64,000 nt of DNA from Prorocentrum cordatum (GCA_963575745.1 CAUYUJ010000163.1:1-64000); one strand, 5' to 3'. Counted from the first letter of the stretch, positions 48,859 through 59,607 are shown. Translations and numbers: made by a program. The notes: generated by a model not told the origin, from the letters alone.

Positions 48859-49807
48859 TGTCCTGCTGAATGGTCAGATCTGCTCACTCACGACGTATGA
48901 CATCCAGGCGGCGCGGTTGGCTGTTGCGCCGGCAGGCCGGTCGGAGCCGAGGGCTGTTCTGTCGGCCAGCTGGCGGCCGATTGACGGACCCTCTATGTCC
49001 AGCGTCAGCCAGCGATGGTCTGCGATCGCTGCGGGGAGTGCTCTGTGAACAGAAACTGGGACACTTCAATTTGTATAGAAAGCCGCCAGAGGCGCTATTG
49101 CTGCGTGCTCGTTTTTGGAGCGTCGTCGACTCGAGATGTTGCATATAGAAAGCAGGTGTACAGCATTTATTGGACGACACGCGTGCCAATTTTAAGCTCC
49201 GAGTCGTGATGATTGCATTCGTGTACAACACGATTCTCGGGAAATCGTATACAAGATGGTAGTTTCCACGAGTTGATGATACGCTTTCCACTGTCCACCG
49301 CCAGCGGCTGCGGGGCTGGCCAGATGGACGGTTGTGTGACCAGCGGGCGATCTTGCAGACCGGCTGGCTAGCTGTCTGGCTGGCTGGCAGTGGCCGGCCA
49401 GCGGTCGGCGGTTGTTGGCCGTAGAGCGTTCATAAAGACAGGGTGGGAAGCAGATGTAAGATCAGTCGTTCTTCCAAACTCTGTCGTGCGCCTGTTGCCT
49501 AGGGTCAGGGGGGCGCATCAACGGCTCCAGCTCTCTGTGGCTCAACCTTCCTGCGCGGGTCTGCCACTTTTTGCTCCTTCAGTGCTGGGCGCGCGTGTGT
49601 CACAGGACGCGGGTGCGGAGCGTCAGCGCTCAATGGGCAGACTTGTCTTGGGCCGTGCCTCTGCCGCTGTGTGTCATCCATTCTTGGGGGATGCCTGGAT
49701 GCCTTCGTCGTGTGTCTGTCCTTGCTGTCAGTGTTGGCCCCCTTCCCAGAGCAGGACCAGGAGGAGGAGCAGAGGACGAGGAGGATCTGCTGATCAAGGT
49801 TCTATGG
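48859..49807. other. Unassigned spacer
   Basis: GGCTGGCTAGCTGTCTGGCT and nearby GGCCGGCCAGCGG words at 49360-49420 form a short degenerate tandem. No coding frame is convincing. Confidence 0.35.
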
Positions 49808-50221
49808 GAAGAGGAGGAGGAGGAGGAGGAGGAGGAGGAGGAGGAGGAGGAGGAGGAGGAGGAGGAGGAGGAGGACCAGTGTAAACCCAAGGCTCATCAA
49901 CGATGTTGGAATAAACCCTCCCTCCGAGCTCCCTCTCCATAGGCCCCTACAAAGGTTCATTTCCACTGAGGGAACTGCCTCGTTGGGAGAACCGCTTGAA
50001 GACCCTGAAGCATGCCCCCAAAAAGCATTCTCGGGACTCCAACGCCACGTTTCAACCTGACTGTTGCGTTTTGACGATCCTGAATCGTGCCAGAACGCCG
50101 TTCCTGGGACGTCAACACCGCGAATCAACTTATCTGTTGTACCCTCACAGTCCTAAATCCTTCCGGAGCATCACTTCTGGTACGTAGGCCGTGGGAGTCC
50201 GTGAAATTGTTGCATTTGTTC
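49808..50221. repeat. Composite block X, copy 2
   Basis: GGA tract, then GTGTAAACCCAAGGCTCATC, GAAGACCCTGAAGCATGCC, ATCCTGAATCGTGCCAGAAC, in the order seen at 12886. Confidence 0.8.
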
Positions 50222-50436
50222 CAATGTGCGCGGCGCTGAAGCGAGAGCCACATTTTGAAAACAAGCCGCCATCAATCCGTGAAACTCTTGCGAATTTTGA
50301 CAAAGAATGTGCGCGGCGCTAAAAAGAGAGGCACATTTTGAAACCGAACCGCCCTCCATTTGTGAAGCCGATGTCGACTTCATGGCCTCAGGGTCATAAG
50401 TGGTGAGGAAGTCTCAGGCGAAACGCCTGGAAAAGG
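50222..50436. repeat. Family J tandem repeat, two units plus tail
   Basis: AATGTGCGCGGCGCTGAAGC and AATGTGCGCGGCGCTAAAAA head the units; GGTGAGGAAGTCTCAGGCGA is the tail. Confidence 0.85.
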
Positions 50437-50820
50437 AATGGAGGAGGCGGCAGAGGAGAAGGAGGAGGGAGGAGGAGGGGGAGGAGGAGGAGCAGCAGGA
50501 CGAGGAGGAGTAGGAGGAGGAGGAGGAGGAGGAAGAGGAGGAGAGAGGAGGAGGAGGAGGAGGAGGAGGAGGAGGAGGAGGAGGAGGGGCGGGGAGGAGG
50601 AGGAGGAGGAGGAGGAGGAGGAGGAGGAGGAGGAGGAGGAGGGGGGGAGGGGGGGGAGGGGGGGGAGGAGGAGGAGAGGATGACGAGGAGGAGGAGGAGG
50701 AGGAGGAGGAGGAGGAGGAGAGGACGAGGAGGAGGAGGAGGTGGAGGAGGAGGACGAGGAGGAGGAGGAGCAGGAGGAGGAGGAGGAGGGAGGAGGAGGA
50801 GGAGGAGGGGAAGGAGGAGG
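50437..50820. repeat. (GGA)n tract, about 380 bp
   Basis: The longest purine tract in the window, with GGGGGGAGGGGGG and GACGAGG interruptions. It leads directly to the second PITH exon. Confidence 0.9.
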
Positions 50821-50838
50821 AGCTGCCCGACGAGCCAG

Positions 50839-50886
50839 GGCGAGGAGGAGCTGCTGGTGCAGGTGCCCTTCACTTCGCCGGTGAAG
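50839..50886 (+). CDS. PITH-domain protein, second exon
   Basis: GEEELLVQVPFTSPVK continues the domain exactly where the first exon stops: in PITH proteins the VE-acidic segment is followed by EELL-x-x-(I/V)PF-T-x-x-VK. The acceptor is CCAG before GGC; the likely donor is AAG followed by GCGCGC (a GC donor). Both exons join in phase 0. No third exon is found in the window, so the gene is split by a large repeat-filled intron on this side too, or is broken. Confidence 0.6.
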
Positions 50887-50894
50887 GCGCGCCG

Positions 50895-51147
50895 GCCCGC
50901 GCCGCCGCCCCCCATGCCCGAGTCGTTCGGTGCGTGGCGCTGGCCATTGGCGTCTAGCCTTAAGTCGGGCCTGTCCTTTTACAGGGGGACGATTCAAAAG
51001 CTGTAGAAGAATGGTCTGGGTACCATTTTGTGAGCATCTTTTTCACATTTGTGTGGATATGTTTTTCCCGCGCCGCCGCCTCCACGCCCGAGTCGTTCGG
51101 CGCGTGGCGCGGACCATTGGCGTCTAGCCTTAAGTCGGGCCTGTCCT
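50895..51147. repeat. 170-bp direct duplication including a family E left end
   Basis: CCCGAGTCGTTCGG-GCGTGGCG, CCATTGGCGTCTAGCCTTAA and GTCGGGCCTGTCC occur at 50920-50977 and again at 51088-51147. The first copy's family E end is not followed by a matching right end. Confidence 0.75.
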
Positions 51148-51475
51148 TCTACAGGGGGACTTTCGACGACAAATTATAAACATGTGCAAACATAATCAAC
51201 ACAAATCATAGGAAAATCGCCCCCAGGCTATAGTTCTACCATTCTTGAATATGCCTCCTGTATAGGGACATGCCCGACGTAATTTTATGTCGGGCCTGTC
51301 CCCCTACAGGGGGATTTTGAAAAATACAAGATCCCCCCAAAATAATCAGAAAATAGTCCACAAATCGTCTGGGGATTATTTTTGGAGTATTTTTTTGGCC
51401 TTATTGGGGTATTTTTGGGGTGTATTTTTTATTTTTCGTCGAAAATCTCCCTGTAGGGGGACACGCCCGACATAA
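51130..51475. mobile_element. Composite of two family E elements with shared 8-bp TSD
   Basis: Unit one spans TTAAGTCGGGCCTGTCC to GACATGCCCGACGTAA (51282). Unit two spans TTATGTCGGGCCTGTCCCCC to GGGGGACACGCCCGACATAA. GTCTAGCC stands just outside the pair on both sides (51122-51129, 51476-51483). The individual junction between the units has no such repeat. Confidence 0.8.
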
Positions 51476-51483
51476 GTCTAGCC

Positions 51484-51645
51484 TTAAGTCGGGCCTGTCC
51501 TTCTACAGGAGGACGACTCAAAAATAGTAGAAAAATAGTCCAGGTACAATTTTCGGAGATTTTTTTCAATACTTGTGAATATTACTTTTGGGGGGTATTT
51601 GAGAGTTTTCGTTCACAATCCCCGTGTAAGGGGACATGCCCGATA
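51484..51645. mobile_element. Family E element, further copy
   Basis: TTAAGTCGGGCCTGTCC to GGGGACATGCCCGATAC; the right end is decayed. Confidence 0.75.
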
Positions 51646-51681
51646 CAGCCTCTCTTCGAGCATGCTCGAAGAAGGGACAGT

Positions 51682-51849
51682 ATAGACATAAACCTCCAGA
51701 GCTCCGCGCGGATTTCTTGAATCGGCGCCGGGCCCCCCCCCCCCCACGGCGCCTCTGGCGCCGCCCCTGACGCGCTACGCGCGCCAGGGGAGAGGGGCCC
51801 CGCGCCGATCCAGGAGATCCGCGCGGAGCTCACAGGATGTATGTCTATG
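51682..51849. mobile_element. Family F element, full copy with long imperfect TIR
   Basis: TATAGACATAAACCTCCAGA, GCTCCGCGCGGATTTCTTGA and ATCGGCGCCGGGCCCC are inverted on the right through GGGGCCCCGCGCCGATCC, CCGCGCGGAGCT and ATGTCTATG, about 60 bp of TIR. The centre is a C14 run and a GGCGCC hairpin. Confidence 0.8.
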
Positions 51850-51899
51850 CTGGCTCTTCCCAGGCAGTGCTTGCTCTTATACTTGCGGAATCAGGAGCT

Positions 51900-52140
51900 G
51901 GCCCTGACAGTCGGTCTGGCGCCTATGTTGCCGCCGCCGCCTCGTCGCGGCCTCGTCGCCGCCTCGCCGCCGCCCATCGTCTGGGCCTCACGGTCGGTCT
52001 GGCGGCTATGTTGCCGTTGTCCCCGCCCCGTCGCAGACCCGTCGCGGCTCGTCGTCTGGGCCTGCCTGGCGGTCTGGCGGCTATGTTGCCGCCGTCGCCG
52101 CCCCGTCGCCGCTTCGTCGCGGCCTCGCCGCATAGTTGCA
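51900..52140. repeat. GCCGCCGTCGCC-rich tandem, about 80-bp unit
   Basis: GGTCTGGCGGCTATGTTGCC occurs at about 51997 and 52070, and a variant at 51915; units are filled with CGTCGC/CCGCC words. Confidence 0.75.
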
Positions 52141-52575
52141 CCACGTAGGTTGCACCACAGAGATTGCACCACGTTGCGCCACGTAGGTTCGCATTCCACA
52201 AAGAGTGTTACGATCACCCCCCCGCTGGACTTGTCGGTCCCCCCAGGGGATGTGCAACTTACACATGATTCTTCCCCATCGTCCATCCGAAATATTAACT
52301 AATACCATCCCAGGCAGGCATGCATTCCCCCATTGTTTGCAAACTTACTACACGCGCGCACTCGTACCATCAGTTTTCGAGAGTCCCTTGCAAAGGTCGG
52401 GACGAAGTGCACACGCGCGCGCGTCATCGCGAGCGCATGCCGACATCGTGTGAAACATTTCAGGTTCGTCAGGATTTCAAAAGCGAGTGCCACGAAACTT
52501 CATAAACACATGGTTTCGCAACGAGGATATCCCAACAACAACCTGCGCTCGTGCCCTTGCACATCATCAAACAAC

Positions 52576-52604
52576 CCGTTTATATATATATATATATATA
52601 TATA
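52576..52604. repeat. (TA)n tract 1
   Basis: Simple TATATA inside the first 1.5-kb unit. Confidence 0.9.
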
Positions 52605-52901
52605 AGAAGCCAGCTTCATAACATGCTACCACACGGGCCTCTCGCGCGCGCGTGTCGAAATCGTTTGGACGCCCTTGCGCGCGTGCTGTCGCAGGACTCC
52701 CTTGCAAACAATAGCGGACGAAGTGCACACGCGCGCGATTACGCGCACGCACGCGCACGCGCGCGCGTGCGGAAGTTTTCCAAATCCGTTGATTTCGTCA
52801 CAATTCCAAAAAAAAACGAGCGTCCCGAAACCATTCCATATAAACGCACATGGTTGTGCAGCAAGAGTTCTCAATTAAGCCTGCGCGCGCGCTCTTGCGT
52901 T

Positions 52902-52968
52902 TATATGTATATATATATATATATAGATATATGTGTATATATATATATATATATATGTGAATACATAC
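52902..52968. repeat. (TA)n tract 2 with TATGTG interruptions
   Basis: TATATATATATATAGATATATGTGTA-type sequence. Confidence 0.9.
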
Positions 52969-53733
52969 GCGAGAACCATAGGCTCAAGCTTATGATCATA
53001 TTCTGCCACAAGCGAGCCTCTCGCGCCGCATGCCGAGCTCATCAGAACGCCCTTGCGCGCGTGCTGGGGGGGCACGACCCTTGTCAAATAATACTATTCG
53101 GGCCACTCGCGCGCGTCGGCCGCGTGCGCATGTCGAACTCCTTCCACAACCCTCATCACCGACTCGAGGACATCGACATTGTTATCGGCCTGCGTGGTCA
53201 ACATCGGTGCCATCAATGGCTTTGTCGTCCTCATCGCCACCATCGCCGCTACTTTCATCATCGTGTCTACCGTTGTCCGCGTCGCCATGGTACCGCGCCC
53301 GCCCAAGTCACCGACTCGCACTAGAGTGCCCGTTGGGAAATTCCCAGTAGTCAGCGCCACCGCGGCCGCGTCGGTCGCCTCGCACTAGTTGGCTGCATCG
53401 CGCGCGAGCATGCGCGGGTTAGCGCGGCCGCATTGGTGCCCCAGCCAACGCCAAGCACTGATCGCAATCGCCCTCGCATGGGTTTTGCAAACCAAGTTGC
53501 GGGTGGGTGGGTGGGTGGGACGATTGCACGAACAGTGGTTTTTATAACTAATTGCGAGCACTGGGGCCTGCACCGAGTGGTTCTACCACGTAATTTGTAC
53601 AGCATAGATCGCAAGACAGAGTTTGCACAACAGAGGTCGCAGCATTCGCATAGCACCACATATTGTGCACAATCTAGATCGCAACGCGTGTGTGTCACAA
53701 CATAGGTCACACTATAGTCCTGTATGTGCATAC

Positions 53734-53737
<4 letters not shown>

Positions 53738-53773
<36 letters not shown>

Positions 53774-53777
53774 ATAT
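53738..53777. repeat. (TA)n tract 3
   Basis: TATATATA followed by TGTATGTGTATATG, within the second 1.5-kb unit. Confidence 0.9.
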
Positions 53778-55241
53778 GTTGCACCTCGCACAAACTAAAT
53801 TCCTTTCTAAAGGGGAGATCGGTACTACCACCCTCCCCCCCAGGGGTAAATATTCACTTTTCCGTATTGCAATTTACGCACGATTCGGACCCAATGTCCA
53901 TCCTACCTGTGCGCTCATACTATCCCAGCCCCCCCCCCGCCATCCTCCGCAACAAACATTATGCGCGCACTCGTTTATCAAACATCCTAAGTTTCCATGA
54001 GTCCTCTGCAACAGATTTGACGAAGTGCACACTCGTGCGTCGTCGCGTGCGCATACCGCAATCCTTCAACAATGTCCGGTTCCGGAAGGTTTTTCAAAGT
54101 CGAGTGTCACAATCCAAGAAAACACAGGGTTTCGCAACACGGATGTTCAAAAAACACGTGCGCGAGCGCTCTTCCGAATTCTTGAGCAAACCTTTGGTTT
54201 TTGCAGCATTTTCAGAACATGCTATCAAACGGGCTCCGCGCGCGCATGTCGTTCGGACGCCCTTGCGCGCGTGGCGTCGCGAGAATCCTTTGCAACAGCT
54301 AGCTAGGGCGAAGTGCCCGCGAGCGTCGTCGCGCACGTATGCCGAAATCCTTCAAACATCTTCGGTTTCGGAATGATTGCAAAACCGAATGTCCAAAACA
54401 CGTGTAACACCCACAAGGTTTCGCAATATCAGTTGTCAAAGAAGCGTGCGCTCGCGCTCTTCCGAATTCTTGAGAAGCATCGTTTTTTTTAAACATGTTC
54501 ATGGGATTCTGCCGAGCGGGCCTTTCGTGCCGCATGCCGGAATTATTCGCACGCCCTTGCGCGCGTGCTGGGGGGGGCGCGATCCGCTTCAAATGGTACC
54601 ACGCTGGCCACTCTCGCGCGTCGGCCGCGCGCGCATGTCGAATTCTTTCCAAAGCGTTCATCGCTGACGCGAGGGCGCCGGCATCGTCGTCGGCGTGATC
54701 AGCACCCGTGCCGTCACTGGTCGTGGTCGTCGCCGTCAGCATCGGCGCCAACATTGCTACTATCATCGCCGTGTGTACCGTTGTCGGCGTTGCCTTGATA
54801 CCGCGCCCGCCCAAGTTGCCGATGCGCATTGAAGTGCCCGCTGGGATGAGCCCAGCGTTCAGCGCCACCGCGGCTGCGTCGGCCGCGCCAAAGTGCATGC
54901 GCGCGCGTATGCGCGGGCTGTAGCGGCCGCAGAGATGCACCAACCAGTGCCGAGCACTCATCACCATCGCCGCCGCACGGGGTTTGCAAACCAAGCTGCG
55001 GGTGGGTGGGTGGGATGTTTGCGCGAGCAGTGGAGTGGACAACCTTCAGTTGAGCATTGATTCAGTGCACCACGTAGATCGCACCGCATGTGTTGCGCCG
55101 CATGGATTGCACCACGTATTCCTTCTTTACAGGAGTAATAGGATTCCCCCCCTGCCACCTGGATGTATCATCCCCCCATGGGGTATTGCCATTTACATGT
55201 GTGTTTGCCCAATCGTCCGTCCTACATGTGAACTCATTTTT

Positions 55242-55436
55242 GTTCACGCTTCGCGTATCCCCACCAACCCATTTAGAAACCCTGCCCATGAGAGCTGACG
55301 GGAAAGAGGAACGAAAAGACACATTTAGGGAAACACAGCGAGCAACCAGGGTGAACTGAGAGATCTCTGGGAGCAAGGGGGTGGTCTTGGAAGGCCTCTT
55401 CGGGCCATCCCTGGGGGCCGCGTGGGGGCGAGGGGA
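55242..55436. repeat. Dispersed repeat G, copy 2
   Basis: CACGCTTCGCGTATCCCCAC to GGGCCATCCCTGGG, parallel to 6668-6856. It forms the junction where the third 1.5-kb unit ends. Confidence 0.75.
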
Positions 55437-55565
55437 AGAGGAGGAGGAGGAGGACCAGGAGGTGGTTGTGGACAAGGGGGAATAGGAGGACGAGGACGCG
55501 GATGAGGACGAGGACGAGGAGGACGAGGACCAGGATGAGGACGACGCTGACGAGGACTCATGAAA
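55437..55565. repeat. Degenerate (GGA/GAC)n tract
   Basis: GAGGAGGAGGA grading into GGACGAGGACG words. Confidence 0.8.
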
Positions 55566-55769
55566 CCATCTAGATAGGTATTCTTGCGGCTGCTTCTGCT
55601 GCTGGTGCTCTCTGGGAGTTTTGGGGGCCCTCTTGGAACCCTCTTGAGATCATCTTGGATGCCATCGATTACAGGATGGCCCACCCCGCGCCCACAGAAG
55701 CAAACTGAAATCGCAGGCACCGGCGCGAGCGGGGAGGGGGCGGGGGGAGCGTCTTGCCCCAGGGCGACG

Positions 55770-56210
55770 TGCGTTACGCCGATGGTGACCAAGATGTGCG
55801 ATGGCCAAGATTCAGGAGGGGAGAAAACACACACAGACACAATTAATCGTCGATGCCCCAGAACATGTGGGAAAATATGGGAAGTGGGGGGGAAGACAAA
55901 ACCCAGAACATATGGGAACATATGGGGAATCCTGTTATTTGTGTCGATTTATTTGTGTGTCCCAGGGCCCCTTCAAAGGTAGACGTTGACTGAGATGGAC
56001 GATGAACGATGCGTTTCGTCGATTGTGCGTTACGGTGGACATTGGCCAAGGCGGACGATCCGTTACGTCGACGATGGCAATGCGATGCGTCCACAACGGA
56101 CGATGCGTTGCGTTGGCCAAGATGGACGATGCGGCCGAGGGAAGTTAGCCAAGATGGACGATGCGTTACGTCGATGATGACCAAGATGGACGATGGACGT
56201 TTCCACGTTC
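55770..56210. repeat. Degenerate tandem of GATGGACGATGCGTTACGTC
   Basis: Variants of GTGCGTTACG-CGATG-TGACCAAGATG-GCGATGG recur before and after the family D element inside (55808-55975), so D inserted into this array. Confidence 0.7.
55808..55975 (+). mobile_element. Family D repeat, copy 4 (typical form)
   Basis: AGGAGGGGAGAAAACACACA, CAATTAATCGTCGATGCCCC, GGGAAAATATGGGAAGTGGG, ATATGGGGAATCC and TTTGTGTGTCCCAGGGCCCC in order. There are no clean TIRs; the left AACACACA and right TGTGTGT are partly complementary. Confidence 0.8.
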
Positions 56211-56732
56211 GCTCTTGGTTATGAGCAGGGTTTCCTTTCCCTCTTGTACCCTCTTCAACCCCGTGATTTTCCGACGGCAGGGGCTCGGAACGCTGAAGAG
56301 CTGGCCGTCGTCATGTTGTCGCGATGCCCAGAGATTTTCTCGGCTTGTCCTCCAGTGCGTTTTGGTCAGTATTCCGAGTTGCATCTGGCCATTGCGACAA
56401 GGTCGCTCCTGGAGGCCGACAATATATTGAACCTATTCCAGAGCCCTTGACGCTTGATCCTACTCCGGCTCGACCTCCTCAGCCTCCACACTTCTTCTTC
56501 GGTAGCATCTCATGTGAGCTTCGTTTGCCCTCGGGATTCTGTTTCTAGAGTGCGTGAGCCTGCGCTGGAGTCTAGTAACCGATGGGAAGTCGCCGATGTA
56601 GCATCGACTAGCGTCGATGTAGCGTCGATTAGCGTCTGCCAGCGTCGGTTCGCAAGAGCCAGCAAGATGACGTGGGGGGCTCCCGGGAGCTGCCACAGAA
56701 GCTCTCAGCCTCCCAGGCGGGCTCCGAGCAGA
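56211..56732. other. Unassigned spacer
   Basis: AGCATCGACTAGCGTCGATGTAGCGTCGATTAGCG-type words (56605-56640) match the sequence at 4500-4555 that precedes family O copy 1, so O copies share this upstream flank. Confidence 0.45.
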
Positions 56733-56866
56733 TGGTGTCGAAGGATCGTTCGGCTATGCAGCTCGCTGTGGAGCCAGAGTTCCGCCGCGCCGACGGCGCC
56801 GATCAATCGCCGACGCCGCGGATGCATCGCGATGCGTTGGCCGTGCGGCGCGATTCTCCGACCCCA
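56733..56866. mobile_element. Family O element, copy 3, diverged
   Basis: GGTGTCGAAGGATCG at the left and GCGATTCTCCGACCCC at the right are the decayed ends; CGATGC palindromes remain in the right half. Confidence 0.6.
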
Positions 56867-57347
56867 TCTGCGCGGACCTTCGCTGCCCCGCTGCGCCCGC
56901 TCTGAAGCGCAGCACGCGCCGTGTTCGAAACTTCCGTGTCAACACGCCTCGTGTCGGCTCCACACGCTGGCACACGCCCTAACGAACGTGCGGCGCCAGA
57001 CCTATGCTTTCCGTCTACGTGTTGAGCTCCGTGTGAAAGCGCGTTCCGGGTTGGGCATCGTTTCCTTATTTGTTGTTTTGCCCATCGGCGCGGGCCCTCG
57101 CCCCCCCATTCCCCTCCTCTCCCATGGAGTAGTAGATCTTGGCTGTTTCTGGCGCCTGTTTCGAGCAAGTGGAGTTTCCCTCAGGACGCACTGTTGCAAA
57201 CAGTCGCGCTAAGCAGAGGTCCGGCGCCAGACCCCCCCCTCGCCCCCCCCCTTCCGCCCAATGCCTAAACGCCGAAAGAAAACGTTCAATCGTGTATTGC
57301 GTATCGGGCAAGCTGCGCTGCGGGCAGGTCGGGCGGTTCCCGGTGCC
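56867..57347. other. Unassigned spacer
   Basis: No supported gene or repeat; short C runs at 57095-57110 and 57230-57250. Confidence 0.35.
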
Positions 57348-57645
57348 GGCGGGAGGAGGAGGAGGCGGAGGAGGCGGAGGCGGAGGAGGAGAAGGAGGAG
57401 GAGGCGGAGGCGGAGGCGGAGGCGGAGGAGGAGGAGGAGGAGGAGGAGGAGGAGGAGGCGGAGGCGGAGGCGGAGGAGGAGGAGGCGGAGGCGGAGGCGG
57501 AGGAGGAGGCGGAGGAGGAGGAGGAGGAGGAGGAGAGGAGGCGGAGGAGGAGGAGGAGGCGGAGAAGGAGGAGGAGGAGGAGGAGGAGGAGGCGGAGGCG
57601 GAGGCGGAGGAGGAGGAGGAGGAGGAGAAGGAGGAGGACCCCTCG
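57348..57645. repeat. (GGAGGC)n / (GGA)n tract
   Basis: GGAGGCGGAGGCGGAGG alternates with pure GGA; the GGC-containing variant is specific to this tract. Confidence 0.9.
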
Positions 57646-57782
57646 GGGCGGGCGCGGCGCCGGGCGGGCTTTTGCCAGATCACCGGGCTGACCGTCATCG
57701 GCGGCGACCAGGGCCGCGCGCCCGCCAGGAGGGGAGGGCGGGCCAGGCACGGGTGCTGCCTGCGGAGCGGCCATGCTCCTTC

Positions 57783-57950
57783 CAGGAGGAGAAACAACAC
57801 ACAGACACAATTCATCGTCGATTTCCCAGAAAAGATGGGAAAATATGGGCAGTGGGGGGGAAGACATAAACCCAGGAAAGATGGGAAACTATGGGGAATC
57901 CTTTTGTTTGCGTGTATTTATGTGTGTGTATTGTGTTCCAGGGTCCCTTC
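57783..57950 (+). mobile_element. Family D repeat, copy 5
   Basis: GAGGAGAAACAACACACAGA, TCATCGTCGATTTCCCAG and ATGTGTGTGTATTGTGTTCC are present; the last part is diverged. Confidence 0.75.
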
Positions 57951-58044
57951 ATTCTTGGGCGCTGCGGAGCGGCCATACTCCTTTTCAGGAGTAGAAAATT
58001 ATTCCAGTGCGACCCTACCTGGGAGTTGGAGGATCTAGGAAAGC

Positions 58045-58135
58045 AGCATCTATATGAAGCTAAGTTAGGCTAAGACGAAGCTAAGCTAAGATGAAATAAG
58101 CTAAGCTAAGATGAGATAAGCAACGCTAAGCTAAG
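58045..58135. repeat. AAGCTAAG short tandem repeat
   Basis: GAAGCTAAG, GATGAAATAAGCTAAGC and AAGATGAGATAAGC repeat with a 5-bp AAGCT core. Confidence 0.8.
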
Positions 58136-58247
58136 GGAACGTCACTGGGGGAACCGCGGGGCGGATACCGGGGGAACCGTCAGGGGCGAGTTGCACTGCC
58201 CGGCCCTTTAAGCATACCGAGTAAGAACCCTTCTAGGCAGAGCCTAG

Positions 58248-58408
58248 GTAGGGAAAAACACACAGACACAATTCATCGCCGATTTCCCAGAACATATGGG
58301 AGAACATGGGCAGTGGGGGGGAAGACAGGAACCCAGAAAGTATGGGGAACTATGGGGAATCCTTGTTTTATTTGCATGTATTTATTTGTGTGTCGCAGGG
58401 CCCCTTCA
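58248..58408 (+). mobile_element. Family D repeat, copy 6
   Basis: GGGAAAAACACACAGACACA to TTTGTGTGTCGCAGGGCCCC, 290 bp after copy 5 and followed by the same CATnCTTGGGCGCTG flank, so copies 5 and 6 may be one duplication. Confidence 0.8.
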
Positions 58409-59284
58409 TCCTTGGGCGCTGGCGTGAGCAGGGCGGGGCGTGCCGCCCTCAGTACAGTCAGCCCGCATGCTGCGGATGGGCATCCTTCCCACGCGTACCC
58501 CTGGCATCCCTGCCGCCTCGGTCAATCCTTGGTCACTTGCGTTTGCCGTGCCCCGTTTGAGAAGCCTCGAAGTGGCCTTCCACTGCCCTTGCATCCCTAT
58601 CGCGCAACCTTATGCTTGTGGAAGACGGTTAATGGAGAGGAAGCGTGTTGCCAAATAATTTCCAGATATCTGAAACATGTTTGAAACATGATTTACAAAT
58701 GTAAAAACATGTTTGAAACAATTTTAGAGCATGTTTTACACATTTTATGCACATGTTTGATAGGACTGTTAGAGTGTCCATTGTCATGGCATCCACAACC
58801 TTATGCCACAGGCCGGCTGTACTCTGGGCGATGGCGCGAGCAGGGCGGGACGTGCCATCCTGAGTATTTTCCAGGCTCCTCTGATGCCGGTTTCTGCCCC
58901 GCGCTGCCGCCGCTGTCTCCGAGCCATGCCTCTGTGGAAACATACCCGCCCTGGCCTGTCCGAGGGAGGCCTGCGAAGGGCCTCTTTGCCTCTGGGCCTC
59001 TCGGGGCCTCCTCGGCATCATAGCCCTCGCTGGGAAGTGCCTACGTGGCGCGGCGTTCCGTTCTCCCGGGGCCGCACCTTGCAGGCGGGGCCTCGCGCAG
59101 GCGGGCGGGCTCTGCGTGGGCATGCCATGCCGTCGGGCAGCAGACATGTCTCTCCAGCCTGGCAGCGGCCGATCGCTTCCGCCGGCACGCGGCAGCGCTC
59201 AGTGGAGCAGCTTGGAACGAGCGCTCCTACGCCACACGCAGCGCTGACCACAAGTTCCACATCTGCGACCGGGGGCCCCGGCCC
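58409..59284. other. Unassigned spacer with an internal duplication
   Basis: GGCGTGAGCAGGGCGGGGCG at 58419 and a variant at 58831 head two similar segments, each tied to an ACCTTATGC word. 58660-58760 is AT-rich with repeated ACATGTTTGAAACA. No gene is supported. Confidence 0.4.
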
Positions 59285-59390
59285 GCCGGAGGCGGAGGAG
59301 GAGGAGGAGGAGGAGGAGGAGGAGGAGGAAGAGGAGGAGGAGGAGGAGGAGGAGGAGGAGGAGGAGGAGGAGGAGGAGGAGGAGGACGGC
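59285..59390. repeat. (GGA)n tract
   Basis: About 100 bp, flanked by GGCCCGCCGGAGGC on the left. Confidence 0.9.
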
Positions 59391-59607
59391 GGACTCAGGC
59401 GCGTCTCGCCCTGCCTAGCCTCTCGGTTGGTTGGGTTATCTTCGGCGTGGGCGCAGACCCGAGCGTCGGGCAGCGCCTGCCTCGCAGGACCGGGGCAGCC
59501 GCCTCTGCCTCGCGGCGCCGCGCGGGCGCCTGCCCTCGTCCGCCCCGCGCGTGTCCTCGTTGCGCGACGGGTCGGTGCTCCTGCCAGATGGGCCCCTGGA
59601 GTATGCT

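Larger units (their letters stand above)
52141..55241. repeat. About 1.5-kb repeat unit, two copies plus a partial third
   Basis: The series GCACCACGTAGnTTGCAC, ATTCACTTTTCC/ACACATGATTCTTCCCC, CTGCAACA...GACGAAGTGCACAC, GGTTTCGCAAC, CTTGCGCGCGTGCTGGGGGG, CGCCCGCCCAAGT and GTTTGCAAACCAAG-TGCGGGTGGG occurs from 52141, from 53580 and, truncated, from 55065. The island is AT-richer than its surroundings and has CG-rich (GCGC)n patches. One plus frame of each full unit encodes a hydrophobic stretch (see findings). Confidence 0.7.

Noticed and set aside
54299-55042. 247-codon minus-strand ORF in the 1.5-kb repeat
   Set aside because: The matching frame in the other repeat unit is short and broken; no domain is recognised. 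The plus-strand hydrophobic frame is mentioned only as a question.
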